Shown here in pieces: positions 1-7,967 of a stretch of DNA of 64,000 nt. The notes beneath the pieces were generated by a model that saw only the letters and a list, made by a program, of their open reading frames with translations, did no database searches and was not told the DNA's origin. The stretch is from Arthrobacter sp. (GTDB taxonomy: Bacteria > Actinomycetota > Actinomycetes > Actinomycetales > Micrococcaceae): assembly GCF_031179985.1 (NCBI RefSeq), contig NZ_JAPSHJ010000004.1, positions 88,485 through 152,484 of the forward strand, in the 5' to 3' direction. Position numbers and translations under genes: made by a program. Within the stretch, counting starts at the first letter, position 1. Every line of letters begins with the position of its first letter.

Positions 1-1188
1 TCCGCGGCCGGCCGATGGCCCTGGTGGCTCCAGGTGGGAGCCATATACCTGGTGGCCCGACTCATCAGTGCTTCCATTTTCATGGCGGCCGCGCTGCACC
101 AAGGCACTAATCCCTGGTTTCCTGCCAAGCCGGACTATTGGAACTTCATCAATATCTGGGACGCCCGTTGGTACGGCGAGGTTGCCACTAACGGCTATCC
201 CTCCGAACTTCCCTTGAATGATTCGGGTAACGTCCAGGAGAACGCCTGGGCGTTTTATGCACTTTTCCCGGTACTTGGACGGGCGCTGTCAGGGCTTACC
301 GGGCTTCCGCCTGCCGCATCGTTGACTGTTATCGCGATGGTCGCAGGGCTTGGTGCTGCAATGGTGACGTACCGGCTGTTCCGCCACAAGGCCTCCCATA
401 CTGCCGCCCTGTGGGGAATCGTGTTCTTTTCCACGTTTCCCGTGTCTCCTGTGCTCCAAGTTCCCTATGCGGAGTCCCTGAACCTGCTGCTGCTGGCTTC
501 CGCCTTGCTGCTCCTACTAAGGCGTCAGTACCTCTGGGCCGTACCCGTAGTGCTGCTGATGTGCTTGTCCCGGCCTACGGGAGTGCCCTTTGCCGCGATG
601 GCAGGGCTTCTTCTTTGCTACCGCCTATGGCAGCATTTCCGGCCTGCCCAGTGGCGGGAGGGCAGTGGTCACAGCCTGCGTGAATTGTGGAGCCTGGCTG
701 GGCTAACCGTGGTGAGTGGAGTGGGGGCCCTGGTGTGGCCGGGGATCGCATGGCTGGTGACAGGTGATATCGGGGCCTACACCAAGACTGAAACGGTCTG
801 GCGCGGCCACGACCTCGTCCCCTTTATGCCGTGGTTCGACACAGGAATCCTGCTATTTGGCCCCGTCCTGGGGATCCTCGCGCCCTTCCTGTTTGTGGCA
901 GTTTTCGGCCTCGTGATGCTGACTCGGCCTGTGCGTGCACTCGGTATCGAGCTGCGCCTCTGGTGTATCTGTTACATGGGCTACTTGCTGATGTTCCTGC
1001 ATCCCCAGACCAGTACCTTCCGTATGCTCCTCCCACTGTTTCCGCTGGCACTCAGCGCTGCCCTGGTCTCCAGATCCGGAGCCTACCGGACGGTAGTGGC
1101 GATGATGTTCGTCTTGCTGCAAATTGTCTGGATAGTCTGGCTCTGGGCCTGGGCGCAGTTGCCCGGGGGCGGAGACTACCCGCCCTGA
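1..1188 (+). CDS. Polytopic membrane mannosyltransferase-like protein (PIG-V/GT39-like), 5' end outside window
   Basis: The frame is open from base 1, so the GTG at 34 is probably internal and the true start lies upstream of the window. The visible part (about 395 residues) is strongly hydrophobic with roughly eight to nine membrane segments. Near the N-terminus is a WDARWY motif followed by a GYP turn, which resembles the first extracytoplasmic loop of PIG-V-like and polyprenyl-phosphate-sugar glycosyltransferases, where acidic residues serve catalysis. A likely role is transfer of mannose or another sugar from a lipid-linked donor to an envelope acceptor. That role is inferred from fold and motif only; donor and acceptor cannot be read from the sequence. 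It is transcribed toward the DUF3117 gene but separated from it by about 230 bases. Confidence 0.7.
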   Translation, partial: SAAGRWPWWLQVGAIYLVARLISASIFMAAALHQGTNPWFPAKPDYWNFINIWDARWYGEVATNGYPSELPLNDSGNVQENAWAFYALFPVLGRALSGLTGLPPAASLTVIAMVAGLGAAMVTYRLFRHKASHTAALWGIVFFSTFPVSPVLQVPYAESLNLLLLASALLLLLRRQYLWAVPVVLLMCLSRPTGVPFAAMAGLLLCYRLWQHFRPAQWREGSGHSLRELWSLAGLTVVSGVGALVWPGIAWLVTGDIGAYTKTETVWRGHDLVPFMPWFDTGILLFGPVLGILAPFLFVAVFGLVMLTRPVRALGIELRLWCICYMGYLLMFLHPQTSTFRMLLPLFPLALSAALVSRSGAYRTVVAMMFVLLQIVWIVWLWAWAQLPGGGDYPP

Positions 1189-1246
1189 CGCTTGAATCGC
1201 GGCTCTTCCCCGGCGTGTTTTGGACAGCGTGTCGAAAGTCCATCAA

Positions 1247-1276
1247 TTAGCTGTGCGCGGTCAATTACGGGATAAT
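1247..1276 (+). promoter_or_regulatory. Candidate promoter for the DUF3117 gene
   Basis: A TTAGCT hexamer at 1247-1252 and a GATAAT hexamer at 1271-1276 are separated by 18 bases, a plausible vegetative sigma-70-type arrangement. They lie about 140 bases before the ATG at 1419, which would leave a fairly long leader. The match is only moderate and no transcript data are available. Confidence 0.3.
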
Positions 1277-1418
1277 AGAGGTAAGCAAGGACAAATGGCA
1301 TTCGACAGTGTTCAGCCATGACGGCTGCGGTAGCGGCCGTCATAGCGGCTTGTTTGACCATGCGGACACAGCCCGTCCGGGCTGGTATGTCCTGGGACTA
1401 CTGGAGGGGATATTCCTC

Positions 1419-1586
1419 ATGGCGGCTATGAAACCACGCACCGGCGACGGCCCGATGGAAGTAACCAAAGAAGGCCGCAGCCTCATCATGCGTGTGCCGC
1501 TCGAAGGCGGAGGACGGCTTGTAGTTGAGCTCAACGCTGCAGAGGCGGCGAACCTGAAGGAATGCCTGGTGGGCGTTACCGAATAG
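1419..1586 (+). CDS. DUF3117 domain protein (55 aa)
   Basis: This is a small acidic protein of 55 residues whose whole length matches the actinobacterial DUF3117 family as I recall it (MKPRTGDGPMEV near the start and a VPLEGGGRLVVEL core). Its function is unknown. The open frame extends upstream to 1308, but the ATG at 1419 is preferred because a GGAGGGG ribosome-binding site lies about ten bases before it and because it gives the usual family length. A second in-frame ATG at 1428 is also possible. It is monocistronic: a strong hairpin terminator follows directly. Confidence 0.85.
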   Translation: MAAMKPRTGDGPMEVTKEGRSLIMRVPLEGGGRLVVELNAAEAANLKECLVGVTE

Positions 1587-1593
1587 ATTCTCC

Positions 1594-1636
1594 GGGCAGG
1601 ACCGGTGGCCAGCAGGCTGCCGGTCCTGCCCTTTTT
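1594..1636 (+). terminator. Rho-independent terminator after DUF3117
   Basis: A perfect 12-bp stem (GGGCAGGACCGG at 1594-1605 with CCGGTCCTGCCC at 1620-1631) encloses a 14-base loop and is followed directly by TTTTT at 1632-1636. This is one of the clearest intrinsic terminators in the window and ends transcription from the DUF3117 gene. Confidence 0.9.
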
Positions 1637-1655
1637 AGTTCCCGATCGGCAGTGC

Positions 1656-1703
1656 CGTGATCGGCGCCCCTATTTCTTGCGTGATCGGCGCCCCTATTTC
1701 TTG
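1656..1703. repeat. Perfect 24-bp tandem duplication across a gene 3' end
   Basis: Bases 1656-1679 and 1680-1703 are identical 24-base units joined head to tail. The second unit contains the last Lys-Lys codons and stop (minus strand, stop at 1694) of the O-methyltransferase gene. The first unit repeats that segment just beyond the stop, so the protein is not altered. Confidence 0.9.
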
Positions 1704-2326
1704 ACGGCTACGAGCAATCCATCGCCTGTGGGCAACATGGCGGACACCAGGCGTTCGTCGTCGCGGATTGCCTTGCCCACCTGCCGCAGAACCACCGTGG
1801 TGGCATCCCGGGCGGCGGGGTTGGAGACCCGGTCCTTATCCAGTGCGTCGTTGACGATAAGCAAGCCACGGGACTTGAGCAGACGGATGGCCTGTTCGAC
1901 GTAGCCGGGAAGCCCTTGCTTGTCCGCATCCACAAACACAAGGTCGTAGGCGGAATCGGTCAGACGCGGGAGGACATCGGCCGCGCGGCCGGAAATAGTG
2001 CGGGTGCGGTTGGCCGGGCTGCCGGCTTCCTGGAAGGCCTCGCGCGCCGCCTTAAGGTGTTCCACATCCACGTCGATAGTGGTCAGCACCGATTGCGGTC
2101 CCAGGCCCCTGAGAATGCAGACACCGGAGACGCCGGCGCCCGTGCCTATTTCAACTGCCGTCTGCGCCTTTGACGCCGCTGCAAGCACAGTGAGGGCGGC
2201 ACCGACACCGGGACCAATTGGTGTTACGCCCAGCTCGAAGGAGCGTTCACGAGCGTGCAACAGCACCTCATCCTCAGCAGGCAGATCTTCTGCATAGGAC
2301 CAGCTCGTGGACTTATCGGCGCTCAT
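1694..2326 (-). CDS. SAM-dependent O-methyltransferase (caffeoyl-CoA OMT-like family)
   Basis: The protein has 210 residues, the usual size of the class I methyltransferase_3 family. The SAM-binding glycine loop EIGTGAGVSG is at about residues 59-68, an acidic ID-V-D strand end follows at about 83-87, and the VFVDADKQG stretch near 130 matches the family's metal- and substrate-binding region. It presumably transfers a methyl group to a catechol-like or other hydroxyl in the cytoplasm; the substrate is unknown. It is divergent from sigE, as the homologous gene Rv1220c is in Mycobacterium tuberculosis, so it may belong to the same envelope-stress neighbourhood. Its stop codon lies inside the second unit of a 24-bp tandem duplication. 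Confidence 0.85.
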   Translation of the reverse strand: MSADKSTSWSYAEDLPAEDEVLLHARERSFELGVTPIGPGVGAALTVLAAASKAQTAVEIGTGAGVSGVCILRGLGPQSVLTTIDVDVEHLKAAREAFQEAGSPANRTRTISGRAADVLPRLTDSAYDLVFVDADKQGLPGYVEQAIRLLKSRGLLIVNDALDKDRVSNPAARDATTVVLRQVGKAIRDDERLVSAMLPTGDGLLVAVKK

Positions 2327-2639
2327 GGAGGATTCGCTTTCTGGGCGGCAGGGGGCGTTTGTATCAGAGTACTGTGTCTGACGCCGTAGGCCGGGAAGGT
2401 GACGGTGTGGCAGCCCTGAGAACGGCGTACACTGCCAAGGTTCAGCCGGGAATGCGGCGCTCTTGGAGAGGTCCTCCCTCAGCGCAATTGCGCCTTGGGC
2501 TGAAGGGCCTTGAATGTCAGGAAACTCCCAGCCAAATTTGACATGATAATTATCCGGTCATCCAACAGATGAACGGCACCGAATCACTGGTGTAAGAGCA
2601 CTAAATCGGCGTAGTACCCATCCACGAGGGGAGTGGACG
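2327..2639. other. Divergent intergenic region between O-methyltransferase and sigE
   Basis: This 313-base region separates divergent genes, so it must hold both promoters. I see TTGACA at 2538-2543 but no convincing -10 hexamer 16-18 bases downstream. A perfect 10-bp palindrome, GATAATTATC, lies at 2545-2554 immediately after it and could be an operator or part of a leftward -10. A purine-rich ribosome-binding site (GAGGGGAG) precedes the sigE ATG. No RNA gene or credible small ORF was found. Confidence 0.45.
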
Positions 2640-3269
2640 ATGTCAGCATCAGTTGTGGCACCTGTCCCTGCAGTTGAAGATTCGGGATCACTGGCGGAAG
2701 CCGCATGGGTCAGGCCAACCTGGGAAGAAGTGGTCACCAACCACTCAGCCAAGGTTTACCGCCTTGCTTTTCGCCTGACCGGCAACAAGTACGACGCCGA
2801 GGACCTTACCCAGGAAGTGTTCGTGCGGGTGTTCCGTTCGCTCGAGAACTTCAAGCCGGGCACCCTTGACGGCTGGCTGCACCGCATCACCACCAACCTT
2901 TTCCTCGATCAGGCGAGGCGCAAGAACCGGATCCGGTTCGATGCCCTTGCCGATGACGCCGAATCCCGCTTGCCCGGACGCGAACCCGGGCCGGAACAAA
3001 GTTTTGAGTTCAACAACCTTGATCTCGATGTCCAGGCAGCTCTGGAGGAGCTGCCGCCAGACTTCAGGGCTGCTGTCGTGCTCTGCGATCTTGAGGGTCT
3101 TTCCTACGATGAGGTGGCTCTGGCCCTTGGCGTAAAGTTGGGCACCGTGCGCTCCCGGATTCATCGAGGACGCACCATGTTGCGTGAGAAGCTTGCTCAT
3201 CGGGATCCCCGTCCAACGCAGGGTTTGAAGCCTCGTCTTAACATGCCCCGCATCGCCGGCATCCTCTGA
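2640..3269 (+). CDS. sigE: ECF RNA polymerase sigma factor, SigE-type
   Basis: This 209-residue group IV sigma factor has sigma region 2 at about residues 35-100 ([14 protein letters not shown] for core binding, then the -10 recognition part) and sigma region 4 at about 138-188 with a helix-turn-helix ending [10 protein letters not shown]. It redirects RNA polymerase to stress promoters in the cytoplasm. The neighbourhood (divergent O-methyltransferase, downstream membrane anti-sigma-like gene, tatB, mrp) matches M. tuberculosis sigE, the surface-stress and oxidative-stress sigma factor, so the symbol rests on synteny as well as on sequence. The ATG follows a GAGGGGAG ribosome-binding site. 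The downstream gene starts eight bases after the stop, implying a joint transcript. Confidence 0.9.
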   Translation: MSASVVAPVPAVEDSGSLAEAAWVRPTWEEVVTNHSAKVYRLAFRLTGNKYDAEDLTQEVFVRVFRSLENFKPGTLDGWLHRITTNLFLDQARRKNRIRFDALADDAESRLPGREPGPEQSFEFNNLDLDVQAALEELPPDFRAAVVLCDLEGLSYDEVALALGVKLGTVRSRIHRGRTMLREKLAHRDPRPTQGLKPRLNMPRIAGIL

Positions 3270-3277
3270 TCGGCCTT

Positions 3278-4243
3278 ATGGGTCGGTTACGTTATCCTGA
3301 TCTGTTTCGACGGCTGGTTCAGTCCGTAAAAACCGGCATCGGCAAAAAGCACGGAGCCTGCAGGGCCGCTGTGGAAGTTTGCCCGGATTGCTCCTCTACC
3401 GTGCAGAGGGAGCGGCAGTACCTGGAGCGCCTCCACAGCGCGGCGGTGCCTGCCGCGCCTGATGATCTCGTTGCGCGGCTTTTGTCCAGGACGCAGGATC
3501 TTGCTATGGCTGTTCCCGAGCCTGTTTCCAGGGTCCGCTCAAGGATGAAGCTGGTTCAACTCTTGCTGGCCTGCACTGCTGCTGTAGCAGGCCTCATGGG
3601 CATGGCCGCCTTCATTGTGGGAGGTGATCCGGTCCCCCAGGCGGGGACGGCAGCTGCGGGCGCCCTGACAGACCAAAGAAGCACGCTGGCGTCAGGAAGG
3701 GTGCAGGAACTGCGCAGTCAAGGATGGGTTTGCCCTGATCTGTCGGGCGCAGGCTTTCATTTGGTTTCCGCCCGGGCCAACGTCGTAGCGGGGGAACCGG
3801 CGATGGAGTTGCGCCTTTCGGATGGAAAGAATTACGCGACGCTTATTGAACAGCACTACTCTCCTGCCGGGGCGTCCCCAAGGATGCCGACAGCTGTACG
3901 CGAACCTGTGAACGCGCTGACAGGGCATACTGCTTCGGAGGACGGTTTTGCCCAGGTGACGAAGCTTAAGGGTTCGGAGGCTGGCAGCCTTTGGGTTTCT
4001 TCAGGAACTCCTCAACGGGCTATTTACCAGGTCAACGGCATCACGTTCACCTATGTCTCAGACCTGTCGCAGCACCACGCGGAGGCCGCCTTGGCCGCCC
4101 TCACCCAGTCCGCTCCGCGCGACTCCATGACAGGGCAGGCAACCGGGCCCGGGTCCTCAGAGGAACGTGCCGAGACCGGGGATCTGTTCGGACGGCTTCA
4201 ACGGGGCATAGGCCGTATTTTTGGTGGAATTACGGCCTCATGA
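3278..4243 (+). CDS. Putative membrane-anchored anti-sigma factor for SigE (RseA-like)
   Basis: The protein has 321 residues. The short cytoplasmic N-terminus (about 1-88) carries H25, C28, C35 and C38 (ending CPDC). One transmembrane helix follows at about 90-112, then a large extracytoplasmic region to the C-terminus. The topology and the position directly after sigE are those of an RseA/zinc-associated anti-sigma factor that would hold SigE until envelope stress. However, the canonical H-x3-C-x2-C spacing is absent: alanine sits where the histidine should be, and H25 and C28 are the only other candidates. Function is therefore inferred mainly from position and topology. No HtrA-type protease gene follows, unlike in M. 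tuberculosis. Confidence 0.65.
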   Translation: MGRLRYPDLFRRLVQSVKTGIGKKHGACRAAVEVCPDCSSTVQRERQYLERLHSAAVPAAPDDLVARLLSRTQDLAMAVPEPVSRVRSRMKLVQLLLACTAAVAGLMGMAAFIVGGDPVPQAGTAAAGALTDQRSTLASGRVQELRSQGWVCPDLSGAGFHLVSARANVVAGEPAMELRLSDGKNYATLIEQHYSPAGASPRMPTAVREPVNALTGHTASEDGFAQVTKLKGSEAGSLWVSSGTPQRAIYQVNGITFTYVSDLSQHHAEAALAALTQSAPRDSMTGQATGPGSSEERAETGDLFGRLQRGIGRIFGGITAS

Positions 4244-4321
4244 CAGGCTTTCGCAGCTGGATGCTTCCCCGCCATTCGCAGGAATCGTCACCGGGCTCCC
4301 GGAGAGGGTAATCTTCCTAAA

Positions 4322-4723
4322 GTGTTTGGAATCAATGGCCCGGAGTTTTTACTTCTGCTGATCATCGGCGTGATGGTGATCGGTCCCCAGCGCCTGCCCG
4401 AATACACCCAGAAACTCGCGAACCTGGTGAAGGAAGTCCGCCGGATGGCCTCCGGTGCCCGGGAACAGATCAAAGACGAAGTGGGGATCGACATCGACGA
4501 TGTCGACTGGAAGAAGTACGATCCCCGGCAGTACGATCCCCGCCGCATCATCAAAGAAGCGCTGTTGGATGATGACACCAAACCTGTAAGCGCGGGCGCC
4601 CCTGGAGCAGTCGCCGGCGTGGCCGGCGCTGCGGCCGCAACCGCTTCAGAATCCCGCCCCGCACGTGTTATCGAGCGTCTTGCTGTGGGTGCAGCTGCGC
4701 CTTTCGATTCTGAGGCCACATAG
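4322..4723 (+). CDS. tatB: Sec-independent protein translocase subunit TatB
   Basis: This 133-residue protein starts at a GTG. It has an N-terminal membrane helix (about residues 7-22) with a glutamate at position 8, the GPQRLPEY hinge, and an amphipathic helix at about 26-55, as in TatB. The C-terminal tail is charged and then alanine-rich and probably disordered. TatB works with TatC to recognise twin-arginine signal peptides at the cytoplasmic membrane. The E8 residue and the sigE-anti-sigma-tatB order, also found in mycobacteria, favour TatB over TatA. No tatC is present in the window. Confidence 0.85.
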   Translation: MFGINGPEFLLLLIIGVMVIGPQRLPEYTQKLANLVKEVRRMASGAREQIKDEVGIDIDDVDWKKYDPRQYDPRRIIKEALLDDDTKPVSAGAPGAVAGVAGAAAATASESRPARVIERLAVGAAAPFDSEAT

Positions 4724-4747
4724 TAGCCGGCGTTCGGCAGCAGTAAG

Positions 4748-5875
4748 TCAGCGGGGCTGCAGCCCGAGCGACAGCCCCGTTAGCCCTCGCGGTCTGGCCG
4801 CCAGTTTTCCCGCGATGCCATTCAAAGCGGATGCTGCCGGAGTCTCCGGGCGGTTAAGAACGATCGGAAGACCGGTGTCTCCGCCTTCCCGCAGGAGGAT
4901 GTCCAGCGGAATCTGTCCGAGCAACGGGACGTCGGTGCCAACGGTGGCAGAGAGACGCTCGGCGAGCACTGCTCCGCCGCCTGTCCCAAAGAGGTCCATC
5001 CGGCCGCCGTCGGGCAATTCCAGGTACGACATGTTTTCCACTACACCCGCCACCGACTGTCCTGTTTGGGTTGCAATAGCGCCGGCCCGCTCAGCGACGT
5101 CGGCAGCGGCAACCTGGGGAGTGGTCACCACCAGGATCTCGGCCTTGGGCAGCAGTTGGGCAACGGAGATGGCGATATCGCCGGTTCCGGGTGGCAGGTC
5201 GAGGAACAGGGCGTCAAGGTCGCCGAAGTAGACGTCGGTGAGGAACTGTTCGAGTGCCCGGTGGAGCATGGGCCCCCGCCAGGCCACCGGCTGGTTACCG
5301 GAAACGAACATCCCGATGGAAATCACTTTGACCCCGTAAGCCACCGGCGGCAGGATCATGTCGTCCACCCGGGTGGGCGCCTGCGTGATGCCCATCAGAG
5401 CCGGGACGGAGAAGCCGTAAACGTCGGCGTCAATGATGCCCACGCGCAGTCCTTGGGCTGCGAGGGAACAGGCGAGGTTCACTGTGACAGATGACTTGCC
5501 CACCCCTCCCTTGCCGCTGGCCACGGCATAGACCTTGGTTAATGAGCCGGGCTGGTTGAAGGGGATGCCGCGCTGGCCGCCTGGACCGCGGAGCTTCTCC
5601 TTCAGGGCATCCCGCTGCGACTGCGTCATCACCTGGAGATCAACCTCGACGCCGGATACTCCCGGGACGGCGGCCAAGGCAGCCTCGGCATCGGCCGTGA
5701 TGGTTCCCCGAAGGGGGCATCCGGCGATGGTCAGGAGAACCGTAAGGCGAACCAATCCTTCCTCTGAAATATCAACTCCACCCACCATGCCCAACTCCGT
5801 AATGGGTCGGCGCAGCTCGGGATCGATGACTGTGGCCAAAGCAGCGTTGACTGCCGGGACCAGTGAGTTACTCAT
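4748..5875 (-). CDS. mrp: Mrp/NBP35 family P-loop ATPase
   Basis: The protein has 375 residues. An N-terminal MIP18/DUF59 domain covers about 1-95, followed by a ParA/MinD-like ATPase with a deviant Walker A (SGKGGVGKSS, about 120-129) and the DLPPGTGD switch. Family members carry or insert Fe-S clusters in the cytosol. The cysteine pair that bridges a cluster in ApbC/NBP35, normally after ENMS, is replaced here by LELPDGG, so a classical Fe-S carrier role is doubtful. It is the first of three minus-strand genes (Mrp, DUF1003, MgtE-like) read in the opposite orientation to sigE-tatB, in an order shared with mycobacteria. Confidence 0.85.
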   Translation of the reverse strand: MSNSLVPAVNAALATVIDPELRRPITELGMVGGVDISEEGLVRLTVLLTIAGCPLRGTITADAEAALAAVPGVSGVEVDLQVMTQSQRDALKEKLRGPGGQRGIPFNQPGSLTKVYAVASGKGGVGKSSVTVNLACSLAAQGLRVGIIDADVYGFSVPALMGITQAPTRVDDMILPPVAYGVKVISIGMFVSGNQPVAWRGPMLHRALEQFLTDVYFGDLDALFLDLPPGTGDIAISVAQLLPKAEILVVTTPQVAAADVAERAGAIATQTGQSVAGVVENMSYLELPDGGRMDLFGTGGGAVLAERLSATVGTDVPLLGQIPLDILLREGGDTGLPIVLNRPETPAASALNGIAGKLAARPRGLTGLSLGLQPR

Positions 5876-5885
5876 GGAGCGGTAC

Positions 5886-6614
5886 TCAGCTTTCAGTGTG
5901 GTTGGGGCTTTCCGGCGGGTTGAGATGCGCAGGCTTGCCGGAGGATTCGGGCCGGATCTTGGGGATCTGCTGGGTCCGGGGATTGCGCTGCTTCTCCCTG
6001 CGTTCCTTCAGTTTTTCGCGGACCTTTTCCTTGGGCGACTCATGGCTGCCGGCGCCTGAGGGGTCGTGCTTCCGGAGTTCCTCCTGGGCTTCCAGCATGT
6101 CCTCCATCAGGCTGCGGAGTTCGGCGCGGACGTAGTCACGGGTAGCCACTTCACGCAAGGCAATCCGCAGCGATGCCAGCTCCCGGGTCAGGTACTCAGT
6201 ATCGGACAGGTTCCGCTCGGCACGCTGGCGATCCTGCTGCAGGGACACGCGGTCCCTGTCGTCCTGCCGGTTCTGGGCCAACAACAGGAGCGGAGCCGCG
6301 TATGAGGCCTGGAGGGACAGCATCAGTGTCAGCAAGGTGTAGCCAAGCGCCCGGGAGTCGAATTGCCACTCCACGGGGGCCCAGGTGTTCCAGACGAGCC
6401 AGACGACCACGAACACAGTCATGTAGACAAGGAACTGCGGAGTACCCATAAAGCGCGCGAAACCCTCAGTGGACTGGCCAAAGGCATCAGGGTTGGGCGA
6501 GAACTTGGGCAGAATCCGCTGACGCCCACTTAGGGGTGTATCCAGGCCGCCTGTGACGCTTTGCCTGCCCACCAGCCGGCCATTGAGCTTCCGGGGGGCG
6601 TTCTGATCAGCCAA
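5886..6614 (-). CDS. DUF1003 domain membrane protein
   Basis: This protein has about 242 residues. Two transmembrane helices in the centre (MGTPQFLVYMTVFVVVW and the LSLQASYAAPLLLLAQNRQ region) are diagnostic of DUF1003. A soluble coiled-coil segment and a highly charged, proline-containing tail follow. Function is unknown. The frame can begin at TTG 6626 or TTG 6614. I prefer 6614 because GGAGG lies five bases upstream, but both starts lie close to or inside the upstream MgtE-like gene (stop at 6607). The overlap suggests translational coupling, so this membrane protein may partner the soluble MgtE-like sensor. Confidence 0.8.
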   Translation of the reverse strand: MADQNAPRKLNGRLVGRQSVTGGLDTPLSGRQRILPKFSPNPDAFGQSTEGFARFMGTPQFLVYMTVFVVVWLVWNTWAPVEWQFDSRALGYTLLTLMLSLQASYAAPLLLLAQNRQDDRDRVSLQQDRQRAERNLSDTEYLTRELASLRIALREVATRDYVRAELRSLMEDMLEAQEELRKHDPSGAGSHESPKEKVREKLKERREKQRNPRTQQIPKIRPESSGKPAHLNPPESPNHTES

Positions 6615-7890
6615 TGCGGCCTCCAAGTTTCCTTATGGGGACGTCATCCTCGTGGGCACGCCAGTCATCAGGTAACAGGTGATCAAGCACGTCATCAACA
6701 GTCACCGCCCCCACGAGCCGGCCGTCGTCATTGACCACAGGAAGCGAATTCAGGTTGTACGTGGCGAGAGCACGGGCGACTTCGCTGATGTGTGCCTGGT
6801 CGGACAACGGTTCAAGGTTCTTATCCACGAGGTTGCCCAGTGGCTCCGGGGGCGGATAGCGCAGCAGCTGCTGAATGTGCACAACACCCAGGAAGCGGCC
6901 AGTGGGGGTTTCCAACGGAGGTCTTGTGATGAAGATCGACGACGCCAAGGCCGGGGAGAGCTCCTCCCTGCGGACATGCGCCAGGGCTTCCGCGACCGTC
7001 GCTTCAGGGGGAAGGATCACGGGAACGGGAGTCATCAGGCCGCCCGCGGTGTCCTCGTCGTATTCCAGGAGGCGCCGGACGTCCTCTGCGCCCTCCGGCT
7101 CCATCAACTGCAGCAGTTCCTCGGCCTGGGCCGTGGGCAGTTCGGCAAGGAGGTCCGCGGCGTCGTCGGGATCCATCTCCTCCAAAACATCAGCAGCACG
7201 CTCGACGTCGAGGGCCGAGAGGATCTCCACCTGATCGCCTTCGGGCATTTCCTGGAGGACGTCCGCCAGCCGTTCGTCCTGGAGTTCGCTGGCCACTTCA
7301 AAGCGGCGCTTGTCGCTCATCTCCTGCAGTGCTTCGGCGAAGTCGGCGGGTTTCAGGTCTTCGTGCGTGGCGACGAACTGGGTTGCGGCCTGGGGCTCCG
7401 TCTTGGCCACCTGCAAGGCATCCGCCCAGTCGATGATCATGGTCTCGTTGCGGCGGAGCCGGCTGAGCGGGGAGAGTGAATGGCCGCGTCGGACGAACAG
7501 CTTGCTCACAAACCAGTCACCGGAGCGGTGGCGGTCCATGGCAATGTCCTCGATAGTCGCATCGCCGCTGCCATCGGCGAGGGTTACCCGGCGGTCGAAC
7601 ATCTCCGCCACCACGAGGGTCTCTGCGCCGCGCTGTTCGAAGCGGCGCAGGTTGACCAGCCCGGTGCAGATGATCTGCGTCTGGTCGATTGAGGTGATGC
7701 GCGTCATCGGAACAAAGACCCGTTTTTTCCCGGGCACTTCGACGACGATGCCCACCACATGCGGGGCGCCACGGCTGCCGCGGGAGAGCACCACGACATC
7801 GCGCAACCTGCCCAGACGATCGCCCAGGGGGTCGAAGACGTCCAGTCCAAGTAAGCGCGCGACAAATACCCGCGAATGATTGGTGCTCAC
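6607..7890 (-). CDS. Soluble MgtE N-domain/CBS-pair protein with PRC-barrel-like N-terminus
   Basis: The protein has 427 residues. A PRC-barrel-like region (about 1-130) is followed by an MgtE intracellular N domain (about 170-280, acidic superhelical repeats such as LEEMDPDDAADLLAELP) and two CBS motifs (about 285-420). In the Mg2+ channel MgtE, the N and CBS domains bind Mg2+ and gate the pore. Here the transmembrane pore domain is absent, so the protein cannot be a transporter on its own. It is more likely a Mg2+ or nucleotide sensor. The same architecture is found in mycobacterial Rv1232c. It overlaps the downstream DUF1003 gene. Confidence 0.85.
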   Translation of the reverse strand: MSTNHSRVFVARLLGLDVFDPLGDRLGRLRDVVVLSRGSRGAPHVVGIVVEVPGKKRVFVPMTRITSIDQTQIICTGLVNLRRFEQRGAETLVVAEMFDRRVTLADGSGDATIEDIAMDRHRSGDWFVSKLFVRRGHSLSPLSRLRRNETMIIDWADALQVAKTEPQAATQFVATHEDLKPADFAEALQEMSDKRRFEVASELQDERLADVLQEMPEGDQVEILSALDVERAADVLEEMDPDDAADLLAELPTAQAEELLQLMEPEGAEDVRRLLEYDEDTAGGLMTPVPVILPPEATVAEALAHVRREELSPALASSIFITRPPLETPTGRFLGVVHIQQLLRYPPPEPLGNLVDKNLEPLSDQAHISEVARALATYNLNSLPVVNDDGRLVGAVTVDDVLDHLLPDDWRAHEDDVPIRKLGGRIG

Positions 7891-7967
7891 TTGTACAGGC
7901 TACCGAGTCTGCTCTCTTTTAGCTGAATTTACAGCCGCCACACATGATCATGGGCAAGAATGGGGGT

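Noticed and set aside
3278..3400. Possible frameshift hiding a normal zinc anti-sigma motif
   Set aside because: I read the other frames by eye and found no H-x3-C-x2-C arrangement; the given frame is continuous and matches codon use.
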